Source of the DNA: DATJBF01 sp035515475
GTDB taxonomy: Bacteria > Verrucomicrobiota > Verrucomicrobiia > Palsa-1439
DNA length: 53,271 nt
Direction of reading: 5' to 3'
NCBI GenBank assembly: GCA_035515475.1
Contig: DATJBF010000080.1
Coordinates: 1-53,271, forward strand
Shown: positions 23,540 to 31,653 of the stretch, piece after piece
How the letters are laid out: each line of letters starts with the position of its first letter
Numbering within the stretch: position 1 is the first letter of the stretch
Program-made: the position numbers and the translations under genes
The notes under the pieces: model-generated
Seen by the model: only the letters and a program-made list of their open reading frames with translations
What the model was told of the DNA's origin: nothing
Databases searched by the model: none

Positions 23540-25099
23540 CTACAAATTCACGCCGATGCCGAGCACGAAGATGTCGCCGTGCACTATGCTGTGCGTCACG
23601 CCGTAGCTTTCAGCGCGTCCGAAGACTTTGACCGCGGGCCGGCGGACGCCGATCTCGCCGCGCCAATCGGGCGTTTCGTTGCCGATGGAGCCCAGGCCCT
23701 GCACGTAAGCGACGTAGCCCAGCACGGTGGCGATGTCCCAGTTCAAGCCGATTTGACCGGAGAACGAGCCCCGTTCCCGGCTGGACGTGGCCGTGTGCCC
23801 GGCGGTGAGGCGCCAGTCGACGTAATTCAGCCAGTGGGTCTTGCGGTCATACATGTGCGGGTCGCGATAGGGCAGGTCCCAGCCCAGCGTCTGTAACCGC
23901 AACCGCGGCAGGATGTTCACGCTGCCTTTGGGGACGAGCGGGCCGATGGGACTGGCCTCGCCATCGGCAGCCACGCGCGCAGAACTCGGATTCAATGAGT
24001 GATCGCTGCGGTGCAGGAAATCGAGGCCGGCCACCAGCGGCTGGCCCTGTGACACCGGAGACTCGAGACCGATGGGCGTCTGCAGGCCGAGCGTGACCGA
24101 GTAGTTCATGTTGTCGTAGTCGCCGGCGCGGTATTCCTGGTGGCTTTCGTACCAGACGAACGGCGTGATGCGCTGCGAAGCGATCTCGAAATCGGCCACT
24201 TCGACGTTCATCGTGAACCGTTCCGTCCGGATGTTGCCCCCGAAACCGACGTCGTAGTCGCCCCAGATCAACGGGAGCCAACCGGGCTCGCGTTTGTCCC
24301 GGGCATCAAAGACGTATTTGTCGTCGCGCGAGCTGACCACGTTCAATCCGATCACCAGCCCGTTCTCGTGGGCGCCGTAAAACGGGTTGCTGTCGTTGTG
24401 GTACCAGTCCAACGCCAGGTTGGCGCGGTTGCCGTTGGCGGTCAGCAGCTCCAGCTCGGGACCAATGCGATACAGCCCGCGGAACCGGTCGCCGTTGTTG
24501 GAGGACTCGACCCGGGCCGCGACGTTGACCGAGGCCCGATAATCGGAGCCGAGATACCTGTCGTAGAGAAATTCGTAGAGCCGGCAGGACCCGTACAGGT
24601 CGGTCCACCAACTTGAATTCAGGTTGTGCCGGCCCGTGTACCCGCCCCCGAGCACGTACCAGCGGAGCCGTTGCGTGCCGGGCTGCAGCGCCGAGCCGAG
24701 ACCGCCGCCGAGGGGAAACGCGCTGAAGAACCCGGTCCGGTCTTCCAGATGCAGAGTGTCGTACCCGCCAACCAGAATCACACGCAGGTTGGGATTCACG
24801 ACAAAGTCGACCTGGGCGGACTCGCGCTCGTAGAGCAGCTCGGCCTGCGGTCCGCTGGGGATGTCCAGAAATGGAGTCGATTCCTGATGCAGATAGTACA
24901 CTCCGACGGGACCCTCCCGCATGATCGGCAGCCGCAACTCGGACTCGACGAAGAAATTGTGGTTGTGACTGGCGAGGAACGCTCCCGCAAACGAACGAAA
25001 CGTCGGCAGCGATTGATCCTCCGCCCGCACCGGGTTCACCCCCAGACCCCACCCGACCAACAGGGCCATGACTGCCAGATATCGTCGCCCACCAACCAT
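23540..25099 (-). CDS. Predicted outer-membrane beta-barrel protein
   Basis: About 519 residues with signal peptide MVGGRRYLAVMALLVGWGLGVNPVRA (starts 9 and 11 codons upstream are also open). The mature part alternates aromatic and polar residues in strand-like segments of 10-12 residues, such as YRASVNVAARVESS, ANLALDWYHND and VFVLGIGVNL at the very end. The C-terminal aromatic-free strand and lack of conserved motifs prevent a family call. Such proteins are usually porin-like or surface scaffolds. It is monocistronic, convergent with lexA. Confidence 0.65.
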   Translation of the reverse strand: MVGGRRYLAVMALLVGWGLGVNPVRAEDQSLPTFRSFAGAFLASHNHNFFVESELRLPIMREGPVGVYYLHQESTPFLDIPSGPQAELLYERESAQVDFVVNPNLRVILVGGYDTLHLEDRTGFFSAFPLGGGLGSALQPGTQRLRWYVLGGGYTGRHNLNSSWWTDLYGSCRLYEFLYDRYLGSDYRASVNVAARVESSNNGDRFRGLYRIGPELELLTANGNRANLALDWYHNDSNPFYGAHENGLVIGLNVVSSRDDKYVFDARDKREPGWLPLIWGDYDVGFGGNIRTERFTMNVEVADFEIASQRITPFVWYESHQEYRAGDYDNMNYSVTLGLQTPIGLESPVSQGQPLVAGLDFLHRSDHSLNPSSARVAADGEASPIGPLVPKGSVNILPRLRLQTLGWDLPYRDPHMYDRKTHWLNYVDWRLTAGHTATSSRERGSFSGQIGLNWDIATVLGYVAYVQGLGSIGNETPDWRGEIGVRRPAVKVFGRAESYGVTHSIVHGDIFVLGIGVNL

Positions 25100-25190
25100 G
25101 ATTGCCGTCTCTTTCGGGGGAAACATGTCCACAACCTCTTAACTGGTCGCGCCCGGATTTCAACAAAAAACGCCGGCCAGACCGAAGCCC

Positions 25191-25290
25191 GGTAGGGCTG
25201 CGCTCTGCGCAGCCTGGACGGGATCCTTCGGCTTCACTCAGGACAGGCTCCGCGCGTCCCTACCAACGACCGCGGACGCGACGGACTTGC
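25191..25290. repeat. Family A element with nested family D
   Basis: GGTAGGGCTGCGCTCTGCGC begins the first hairpin. The second arm (ggacggg) is interrupted by atccttcggcttcactcagg and acaggctccg (family D) before cgcgtccctacc. It fills the gap before the EIIA gene together with a partial tail. Confidence 0.75.
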
Positions 25291-25339
25291 GCAACGAGTT
25301 TCCCCGCCGTACTATCTCGCACGAGAGAGCAATCCCATT

Positions 25340-25885
25340 ATGGATACCAGGAACACGATCCGCGTAGACGAACAACAGTTGCCGCCCGAAGCCACCGGCC
25401 TCCCGCAGCCGGTGACCGTGGCCAACGCCATCGCGCCGGAACGCATCAACCTCGACCTCGGCGGGGCCGACAAGGACGGCGTGCTGCGCGAACTGTGCGC
25501 CCTCGTCGTCGATCCGCGCGAAGAACGGCTTTTCGACACGTTCTTCCAGGCGCTCAAAGCGCGCGAGGATTTGTGCCCGACCTGCGTCACCGAAGGCGTC
25601 GCCATCCCGCACTCCCGCAACGCGGTGGTCGGCTTGGTCGACAGCCCCATGCTCGCCTACGGCCGACACAACCGGGGCATCGACTTCGGGGCGCTCGACG
25701 GCAAACCGGTGCACCATTTCTTCCTGCTCTGCGCACCGAACGTCCGGGAACACCTGCAACTGCTCGCCCGGCTGGCGCGGTTGGTAAGCAACCCCGAGTT
25801 TCGCGTGAAAATCGCCGCCGCCCGACAACCGAACGACGTGATCCGCCTCATTAACGACACCGAGCCGCGCGTCGCCGGCTCGTAG
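25340..25885 (+). CDS. PTS EIIA (Ntr/fructose-type) domain protein
   Basis: 181 residues. It is a PTS_EIIA_2 domain with the phosphorylatable His91 in the signature GVAIPHSRN and the opening IAPERINLDLGGADKDGVLRE. In PtsN-type proteins this domain receives phosphate from a PTS relay and regulates nitrogen or potassium physiology rather than sugar uptake. The 28-residue N-terminal extension is not part of the domain. No EI, HPr or EIIBC gene is near, which favours a regulatory role. The later text CAPNVREHLQLLARLARLVS is family typical. Confidence 0.85.
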   Translation: MDTRNTIRVDEQQLPPEATGLPQPVTVANAIAPERINLDLGGADKDGVLRELCALVVDPREERLFDTFFQALKAREDLCPTCVTEGVAIPHSRNAVVGLVDSPMLAYGRHNRGIDFGALDGKPVHHFFLLCAPNVREHLQLLARLARLVSNPEFRVKIAAARQPNDVIRLINDTEPRVAGS

Positions 25886-25916
25886 CCCGGGAGGAATTAT
25901 GAAGCGGAACAACACA

Positions 25917-26047
25917 GGTACGGCCGCGACGGAGCGCATCCCTACCAACGACCCCGTGGACGCGCCGGAGCGCGTCCCTACCAACGACCGCCGGCCGGTA
26001 GGGCTGCGCTCCTGCGCAGCCTGGACGCGCCGGAGCGCGTCCCTACC
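25917..26047. repeat. Two family A elements upstream of hemB
   Basis: A degenerate copy (ggtacggccgcgacggagc) is followed by a perfect 51-bp copy: outer stem GGTAGGG/CCCTACC, GGCTGCGC-TCCT-GCGCAGCC, GGACGCGC-CGGA-GCGCGTCC. It ends 17 bp before the hemB ATG, so it lies in the hemB leader. Confidence 0.85.
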
Positions 26048-26064
26048 ATCGGCGTGAAATAGCC

Positions 26065-27066
26065 ATGCGTTTTCCCGTTTACCGCCCCCGCCGATTGCGG
26101 CAGAACCCGCAACTCCGCGCGCTGGTGCGCGAGACGGACCTCGCCGTCGGCGACCTCGTCATGCCGCTGTTCGTGCGCGCCGGCACGCGCGGGCGCCGGC
26201 CCATCGGCTCGATGCCCGGGCAGTTCCAGCTTTCCGTGGACGAACTGGTGAAGGAAGCCGAACGCACCGCCCGGCTCGGCGTGCCCGCGGTCATCCTGTT
26301 CGGCATCCCGGACAAGAAGGACGAGAAAGCCAGCGGCGCGTACGCGTCGGACGGCATCGTGCCCCGGGCGGTGCGCACCCTCAAGAAAGAATTGCCCGAC
26401 CTCATCGTCATGTGCGACGTCTGTCTCTGCGAGTACATGAGCCACGGCCATTGCGGCGTCGTCAAGAAACGCTCCCGGCTCTCCGCTCTCGGCTCTCAGC
26501 CGGTCATCGACAACGACGCGACGCTCGATCTGCTCGCCAAAGCCGCGCGGGCGTACGCCGAAGCCGGCGCGGACATCGTGGCGCCCAGCGACATGATGGA
26601 CGGACGCGTGGCCGCGATTCGCACGGCGCTGGATCAGGCCGGGTTCACCGACACGCCGATCATGAGTTACGCGGCGAAGTTCGCCTCGGCGTTTTACGGC
26701 CCGTTCCGCGAAGCCGCCGGGTCACCACCACAATTCGGCGATCGCCGGACCTACCAGATGGATTACGCCAATGCGGAGGAAGCCTTGCGCGAAGTGGCGC
26801 TCGACATCGCCGAAGGCGCCGACATCGTGATGGTCAAACCCGCGCTGGGCTACCAAGACATCATCTGGCGCGTGAAAGAGAAGTTCGGTTACCCCGTCGC
26901 CTGCTACAACGTCAGCGGCGAATACGCCATGGTCAAGGCCGCCGCGCAAACCGGCGGACTTGAGGAGCGTCCGGTTGTCCTGGAGATGCTGACCGGTTTC
27001 CGCCGGGCCGGTGCCGATATCATTCTCACCTACTGGGCACAGCAGGCCGCGAAGTGGTTGCAGTAG
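26065..27066 (+). CDS. hemB: Delta-aminolevulinic acid dehydratase (porphobilinogen synthase)
   Basis: 333 residues. It condenses two 5-aminolevulinate molecules to porphobilinogen in tetrapyrrole synthesis. Visible are the zinc cysteines in MCDVCLCEYMSHGHCG (Cys120, 122, 130), the Schiff-base lysines Lys205 (SYAAKF) and Lys258 (VMVKPAL), and the allosteric N-terminal arm. After GHCGVV the protein reads KKRSRLSALGSQPVIDNDA, where typical HemB proteins have a much shorter link (such as the DEEGNVLND type). The extra residues, about seven, coincide with a 7-bp tandem repeat. The stop TAG is the first TAG of a family A element. Function is likely retained, because the extra residues sit in a loop near the active-site lid. 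Confidence 0.95.
   Translation: MRFPVYRPRRLRQNPQLRALVRETDLAVGDLVMPLFVRAGTRGRRPIGSMPGQFQLSVDELVKEAERTARLGVPAVILFGIPDKKDEKASGAYASDGIVPRAVRTLKKELPDLIVMCDVCLCEYMSHGHCGVVKKRSRLSALGSQPVIDNDATLDLLAKAARAYAEAGADIVAPSDMMDGRVAAIRTALDQAGFTDTPIMSYAAKFASAFYGPFREAAGSPPQFGDRRTYQMDYANAEEALREVALDIAEGADIVMVKPALGYQDIIWRVKEKFGYPVACYNVSGEYAMVKAAAQTGGLEERPVVLEMLTGFRRAGADIILTYWAQQAAKWLQ
26471..26505 (+). repeat. Heptamer array inside the hemB coding sequence
   Basis: GCTCCCG, GCTCTCC, GCTCTCG, GCTCTCA, GCCGGTC: four clear units and one partial. Three units equal 21 bp or seven codons, so the frame is kept. On the other strand the units read AGCCGAG and AGCGGAG, like those in the prepilin leaders. Confidence 0.85.
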
Positions 27067-27122
27067 GGCTGCGTTTGCCCGCCTCTGACGTGGCTCCAGC
27101 GCAGCCTGGACGCGACGGAGCG
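27062..27122. repeat. Long family A element supplying the hemB stop
   Basis: cagTAGGGCTGCGTTTGCCC and gcctctgacgtggctcc, then agcgcagcctggacgcgacg. The TAG in GTAGGG is the termination codon of hemB. Confidence 0.75.
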
Positions 27123-27169
27123 GGTGGGCCGTTTGGTTGGAGACTCGGAACCGTGGCTTGTTCCGCTGC

Positions 27170-27676
27170 TCACTTCATGTTGAAGAACTTGTACCCGAAC
27201 CAGGCCAGCGACAGCACGGCGACCAACGCCAGACCGAGCACGGCCATGGTCAGTGCGTTGCGTTGACTGCGCCGCTTGCGGCCAAACGGCGAGGCGGAGA
27301 CAAACGTCGGTGGCGGACCACCGCCCTGGCCCACCTGACTGAGGTCGACGCCCGTTTGCGACGGGGGCAGCGGTTGACTGGCTTTCTTGACGTCGGACTC
27401 GAACCGCATTTCGACGGAGCCCATGCGGACCTGATCGCCGTTGTTGAGCATGGTCTCGGTGATGCGCATGCCGTTCACGCGGGTGCCGTTGGTGGAATTG
27501 AGGTCGCGCAGCTTGCAGCCTTCGGTGTCGATGACGAAGACGGCGTGATGATGCGAGATGGTGCCGTCCTCCATGCGGATCATGTTGTCCAGCGCGCGTC
27601 CGACCGTCACGCGCTCTTCCAACAGATCGAAGACTTTCCCCTCCAACTGGCCCGATTGAATGTGCAATTTCGGCAT
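27170..27676 (-). CDS. FHA domain protein with C-terminal membrane anchor
   Basis: 168 residues. The FHA phosphothreonine-binding domain spans about residues 3-95 and has the canonical residues: VGRALDN (Arg27), ISHHHAVF (Ser41, His42 region) and LRDLNSTNGTRVNG (Asn60-Gly64). A proline/glutamine linker follows, and one membrane helix at about 142-162 (LTMAVLGLALVAVLSLAWFG) leaves only a few residues outside. It would bind phosphothreonine proteins at the cytoplasmic membrane face. No Ser/Thr kinase gene is adjacent. Confidence 0.9.
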   Translation of the reverse strand: MPKLHIQSGQLEGKVFDLLEERVTVGRALDNMIRMEDGTISHHHAVFVIDTEGCKLRDLNSTNGTRVNGMRITETMLNNGDQVRMGSVEMRFESDVKKASQPLPPSQTGVDLSQVGQGGGPPPTFVSASPFGRKRRSQRNALTMAVLGLALVAVLSLAWFGYKFFNMK

Positions 27677-27824
27677 TCAGTGATCTCCGCCGCGCGAGGC
27701 CGCGGTTCGCGCCCCAATGCGGTTGCGCGACATGATGCTGGCTCGCGCCAGCCAAGTCAATTTTGATTTTGCAGCCGATTTCGTAGCCGAAACGGACTGC
27801 GGGCGTGACCCGAGCGTTGTGCAA

Positions 27825-27894
27825 GGTAGGGCGCGACCGCCGGGCGCGCCGCCTCTTCTTTGGAGGACGGGCAGCCCGGCGCGCTGCCCCTACC
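27825..27894. repeat. Diverged family A element
   Basis: GGTAGGGCGCGACCGCCGGG, then cgcgccgcctcttctttgg and aggacgggcagcccggcgcg, ending CTGCCCCTACC. The outer GGTAGGG/CCCCTACC stem is kept while the inner arms have new sequence. It lies in the 354-bp divergent gap, which otherwise shows only a family B-like half element before the next gene. Confidence 0.65.
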
Positions 27895-28030
27895 TACAGC
27901 AGAACGCGCGACGCCGGCCATGGTGGTGATGCCCAAACTTGCCTGTTCGGTAATGAGTTGCGCTTTGGCGGGTGAATGGTATTGGTGAATTGAGCGTCTA
28001 ACGAAGCGGACAGGAGGATAGGCTTCCGCC

Positions 28031-29188
28031 ATGAAAATACGATTGCTGGCATTGATAGGGGCCACCGCGGGATTGTTGTTGCTCGGTGCCCATGAATCTG
28101 CCGCGGCCAACGTGAGCTGGTCGGTCAGCGTGTTTAGCGGGCCGCTGGGACAGTGCGGACATTGGATCGATCGGCCGGGTTACGGCCACTGCTGGTACCC
28201 GGCCTATGTGGCGTCGGATTGGCGTCCCTACTGCGACGGATACTGGATGTGGACGGACTGCGGCTGGTATTGGGTTAGCAACGAACCGTGGGCATGGGCC
28301 TGCTACCATTACGGCCGCTGGGCTTACGATCCGTACTACGGCTGGATCTGGATCCCCGATACGGAATGGGGGCCGTCGTGGGTCTGTTGGCGTGAAGGCG
28401 GCGACTACGTCGGCTGGGCCCCTCTGCCGCCAGGTTCGGGCTTCGCCGCCGGGGGCGTCTGGCGGGAACCGCCCGTCGCCGATCGACTTTTCGTTTTTGT
28501 CGACATCAACCACTTCTCGGAACCCGTTCATCGCCGCACGGTCATCATCAACAACACGACCATCTTCAATAAGACCGTCAACGTTACGAGATTCAGCCGC
28601 GCCAATCACGTCGTCGTCAACAACGGCCCCGACTTTAAAGCCATCGAACGCGTCAGTTCCCGCAAACTGACGGTGGCACCCGCGCGGGCGGTTGAACGCC
28701 GCGAGGTCGTGCGCCCCGGCGAGCCGACGCCGAAGACGTTCAAGACCACACCCGCGGAGCAGCCGCGTCGTCCGGTGAAGGGTGAGAACCGCGAACCGGA
28801 GATTATTCGCGGCGCGCCGAGCGGTCCGTCGAAGGCGACCGCGCCGGCCGAATCGGAGCATGAGCCGAAGCGGTTGGACAAACAACGGAAGGCGCCGTCG
28901 CCCACGGAAGGTGAACCGTCAACTCGCCAGAACCCCGAACGCTCGGAGAAATCCGTGACCACACCGTACGGCACGCCGTCGCCCTGGCAGAACTTCGAGG
29001 GCGGAACTCCGCGCCGGTTCACGCCGACCGAGCCGGACTCCATCCAGCCGCGCCAGCACACGTTTGGTCAGCAGGTTCAGCCGAATCAGTCGCCACACAA
29101 AGAACGCGGTGCGGCCGAGAAAGGTGCCCGGTCGGGTCAGGAGGAAGGCAAAGGGGAGCGACAGCAGAGGGGCGAACGCGGCGGCTAA
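28031..29188 (+). CDS. Secreted Trp/Tyr-rich DUF6600-like protein with a basic/Pro-rich tail
   Basis: 385 residues. Signal peptide MKIRLLALIGATAGLLLLGA. A dense aromatic region at about 35-145 (WRPYCDGYWMWTDCGWYWVS, YYGWIWIPDTEWGPSWVCW, GDYVGWAPLPPG) is the hallmark of DUF6600-type proteins. The last 170 residues are Pro, Arg, Glu, Lys and Gln rich with no predicted fold. The function is unknown; the W-P-W pattern suggests a compact exported domain. The upstream sequence acaggaggataggcttccgcc contains AGGAGG, but 13 bases from the ATG, and resembles a half family B repeat. Confidence 0.8.
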   Translation: MKIRLLALIGATAGLLLLGAHESAAANVSWSVSVFSGPLGQCGHWIDRPGYGHCWYPAYVASDWRPYCDGYWMWTDCGWYWVSNEPWAWACYHYGRWAYDPYYGWIWIPDTEWGPSWVCWREGGDYVGWAPLPPGSGFAAGGVWREPPVADRLFVFVDINHFSEPVHRRTVIINNTTIFNKTVNVTRFSRANHVVVNNGPDFKAIERVSSRKLTVAPARAVERREVVRPGEPTPKTFKTTPAEQPRRPVKGENREPEIIRGAPSGPSKATAPAESEHEPKRLDKQRKAPSPTEGEPSTRQNPERSEKSVTTPYGTPSPWQNFEGGTPRRFTPTEPDSIQPRQHTFGQQVQPNQSPHKERGAAEKGARSGQEEGKGERQQRGERGG

Positions 29189-29206
29189 GAGCGCCGGCCA
29201 AGCCGT

Positions 29207-29360
29207 GTAGCCGCAGGCTTCAGCCTGCGCCAACTCGGATGACCTCCGGTCACCGCAGTCGCTCCTTTCAGCGGCTGGACCGGGCTGCGGTTTGACTGCG
29301 CTCGCTCCCGTTCGCTCCGCCCTGCGGGCACCGCAACGACACGGTGTCGTCTCGGCGCGT
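29207..29360. repeat. Family C hairpin and other inverted repeats
   Basis: GTAGCCGCAGGCTTCAGCC then TGCG, an 8-bp hairpin (CGCAGGCT-TC-AGCCTGCG), followed by ACGACAC-G-GTGTCGT near 29335. It lies between two convergent genes, so termination in either direction is possible but no T-run is present. Confidence 0.6.
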
Positions 29361-29374
29361 CCCAGCGCCTCGGC

Positions 29375-31573
29375 TTATTGTCCGCCGCGAAGCCGTTCCT
29401 TCAACCGGCTGAACCGCGCTGCGGTTTTATTATTTCTCACGGCGATGGCGAGGGCTTTTTTCGAGCCGATGAGGATGACGAGTTGTTTGCCGCGGGTGAT
29501 GGCGGTGTAGAGCAGGTTGCGCTGGAGCAACACGTAATGCTGTGTCAGCACCGGGACGATGACACAGGGATACTCGTTGCCCTGGGATTTGTGGACGCTG
29601 ATGGCGTAGGCCGGCAACAGTTCGTCCATGTCGGTGAACTCGTAGGGAACCGGTCGCGGCGGGGACGCCGTTCCCACGGATTCAAACTCCACGATCACCT
29701 GTTGCTCGATCAGGTCGAGGCGTTTGACGCGGCCGAGGTCGCCGTTGAAGACGTCCTTGTCGTAGTTGTTGCGAATCTGCATGACGCGGTCTCCGACGCG
29801 GTAGGTGCGGCCGAACCGCTGGATCACGGGGCCGCTGGGGTTGAGCGTCGATTGCAATTCGCGATTGAGGTTCTCGGACCCGCACAGTCCCTTGTGCATC
29901 GGCGTCAGCACCTGAATGTCGCGCATCGGGTCGAACCCGAACTTCTTCGGCACACGCTCGGAACACAGGGTCTTGATGGTGGACAGCACTTTCTCCGGTT
30001 GTTCCTCGGTGATGAAGAAGAAATCGCTTTCCTGCGGGGAATCGAGGACCGGCATCTGGCCGTCGTTGACGCGGTGGGCGTTGACGGTGATGAAACTGTT
30101 CTTGGCTTGCCGGAAAATCTCGGTGAGCCGCACGACGGGCGCGGCGCCCGAATCGATCAGGTCGCGCAGAAAATTGCCGGGACCGACCGACGGCAACTGG
30201 TCGACGTCGCCGACGAAGACGACCGAGGCGCTTGGTGGAATGGCTTTCAACAGGTGATAGGCGAGGGGAATGTCGAGCATCGAGGTCTCGTCGATGATGA
30301 TCATGTCGCCCTTCAGCGGCCGGCGCTCGTCGTGGGTGAATCCGCCCTCGTGCGGGTCGTATTTCAACAGCCGGTGAATCGTTTGCGCGGGCGCGCTCGT
30401 CGCTTCGCTCATGCGCTTGGCGGCGCGCCCCGTCGGCGCCGCCAGCAACACCTTGCAATTCTTGGCCTGCAGGATTTGGACGACGCTGTTGACGATGGTG
30501 GTTTTGCCGACGCCCGGACCGCCGGTGATGATGGTGAGTTTCGAGGTAAGGGCTTTCTTGATGGCTTGCTGCTGCGCCTCGGCCAATTGCACCCGGGTTT
30601 TTTCCTGGACCCAGTCGAGGGCCTTGAGCAGGTCGATCGTCGGCAGTTTCAACTCGGCGGCGCACAGGTCGAGGATCAAGTTGGCCGTGCCGCGTTCGCA
30701 CTGGCACAGGCCGGCCAGATACACCATGTCGTTCTCGATGATCACTTCGGCGGCGGCCGCCAGCCTATCGATGGCGTTCTCGATGGGCGCAATCTCGGCT
30801 TCGAGCAGTTCGGCGGCGGCCTGGATGAGCCGGTCGCGCGGCAAACAGGTGTGGCCGTCGTCGGTCGCGTGCTCCAACGTGTGCCGGACGCCCGCCTGCA
30901 GCCGATGGACCGAGTCTTTGGCGATGCCCAGCCGGGCCGCAATACCGTCGGCGGTCTTGAACCCGATGCCGGTGATGTCTTGGGCGAGCCGATACGGGTT
31001 CTCCTGCACGAGAGCGATGGCGTTTTCGCCGTACTGCCGGTAAATCTTCGCGGCATGCGCGCTGCCGATGCCGTGGCCCTGCAGGAAAATCATGATGTCG
31101 CGCACGCTCTTCTGCGCCGTCCACGCGTCCTTGATGCGTTTGGCGCGTTCGGGCCCGATGCCGTCCACTTCCCGGAGCCGGGCCGAGAAGTGGTCGATGA
31201 TCTCGAACGTCTGTTCGCCGAAAGTCTCAACGATGCGGTCGGCAAACGTTTCCCCGATGCCCTTGATCAGTCCGCTGCCGAGGTACTTCTTGATGCCGAC
31301 GACGGTCCGCGGCAGCACGCTTTCGAATTTCTCGATGGCGAACTGGCGGCCGAATTGTTTGTGCGTGGTCCAGCGGCCCTGGGCGCGGACGGTTTCGCCC
31401 ACGTTGAGTGCGGCGAGGTTGCCGACGATGGTGATGGGTTGGGCCCGGCCCCGGGCGGTCGGGGTTTCGGGGACGAGTTGCGCGACGGTGTAATGGTTCT
31501 CCTCGTTGGAGTACACGATGCGTTCGACCGTGCCTTCGATCGATTCCAAGGATTGTGACGGTGTAGCCGCCAT
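29375..31573 (-). CDS. recD2: RecD2-type SF1B ATP-dependent DNA helicase
   Basis: 732 residues, the usual length of RecD2 (RecD without RecBC). The N-terminal OB-like and helix-hairpin-helix region (LGSGLIKGIGETFADRIVET, VDGIGPERAKRIKDAW, TGIGFKTADGIAARLG) precedes the helicase core. Walker A is TGGPGVGKTTIV (351-358), Walker B IIIDETSMLD (about 425-434), GDVDQLPSVGPG is motif III, and near the C-terminus ISVHKSQGNEYP and YTAITRGKQLV are motifs V and VI. It unwinds DNA 5'-3' in repair. It is monocistronic, ending convergent with the DUF6600-like gene. Confidence 0.93.
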   Translation of the reverse strand: MAATPSQSLESIEGTVERIVYSNEENHYTVAQLVPETPTARGRAQPITIVGNLAALNVGETVRAQGRWTTHKQFGRQFAIEKFESVLPRTVVGIKKYLGSGLIKGIGETFADRIVETFGEQTFEIIDHFSARLREVDGIGPERAKRIKDAWTAQKSVRDIMIFLQGHGIGSAHAAKIYRQYGENAIALVQENPYRLAQDITGIGFKTADGIAARLGIAKDSVHRLQAGVRHTLEHATDDGHTCLPRDRLIQAAAELLEAEIAPIENAIDRLAAAAEVIIENDMVYLAGLCQCERGTANLILDLCAAELKLPTIDLLKALDWVQEKTRVQLAEAQQQAIKKALTSKLTIITGGPGVGKTTIVNSVVQILQAKNCKVLLAAPTGRAAKRMSEATSAPAQTIHRLLKYDPHEGGFTHDERRPLKGDMIIIDETSMLDIPLAYHLLKAIPPSASVVFVGDVDQLPSVGPGNFLRDLIDSGAAPVVRLTEIFRQAKNSFITVNAHRVNDGQMPVLDSPQESDFFFITEEQPEKVLSTIKTLCSERVPKKFGFDPMRDIQVLTPMHKGLCGSENLNRELQSTLNPSGPVIQRFGRTYRVGDRVMQIRNNYDKDVFNGDLGRVKRLDLIEQQVIVEFESVGTASPPRPVPYEFTDMDELLPAYAISVHKSQGNEYPCVIVPVLTQHYVLLQRNLLYTAITRGKQLVILIGSKKALAIAVRNNKTAARFSRLKERLRGGQ

Positions 31574-31653
31574 GGCGCGCCGGCCATCGTAGCAAACTGC
31601 GGTTGAGATTGCTCAACGAATCTCGGGCCAGGAGCCGCTGGCGACACGGATCG

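Noticed and set aside
29207..29360. Bidirectional terminator between convergent genes
   Set aside because: The hairpins are family C repeats seen in other contexts, and no T-tracts flank them.
29378..31558. 726-codon plus-strand open frame opposite recD2
   Set aside because: Composition is typical of the antisense frame of a GC-rich gene, and the minus strand has all helicase motifs.
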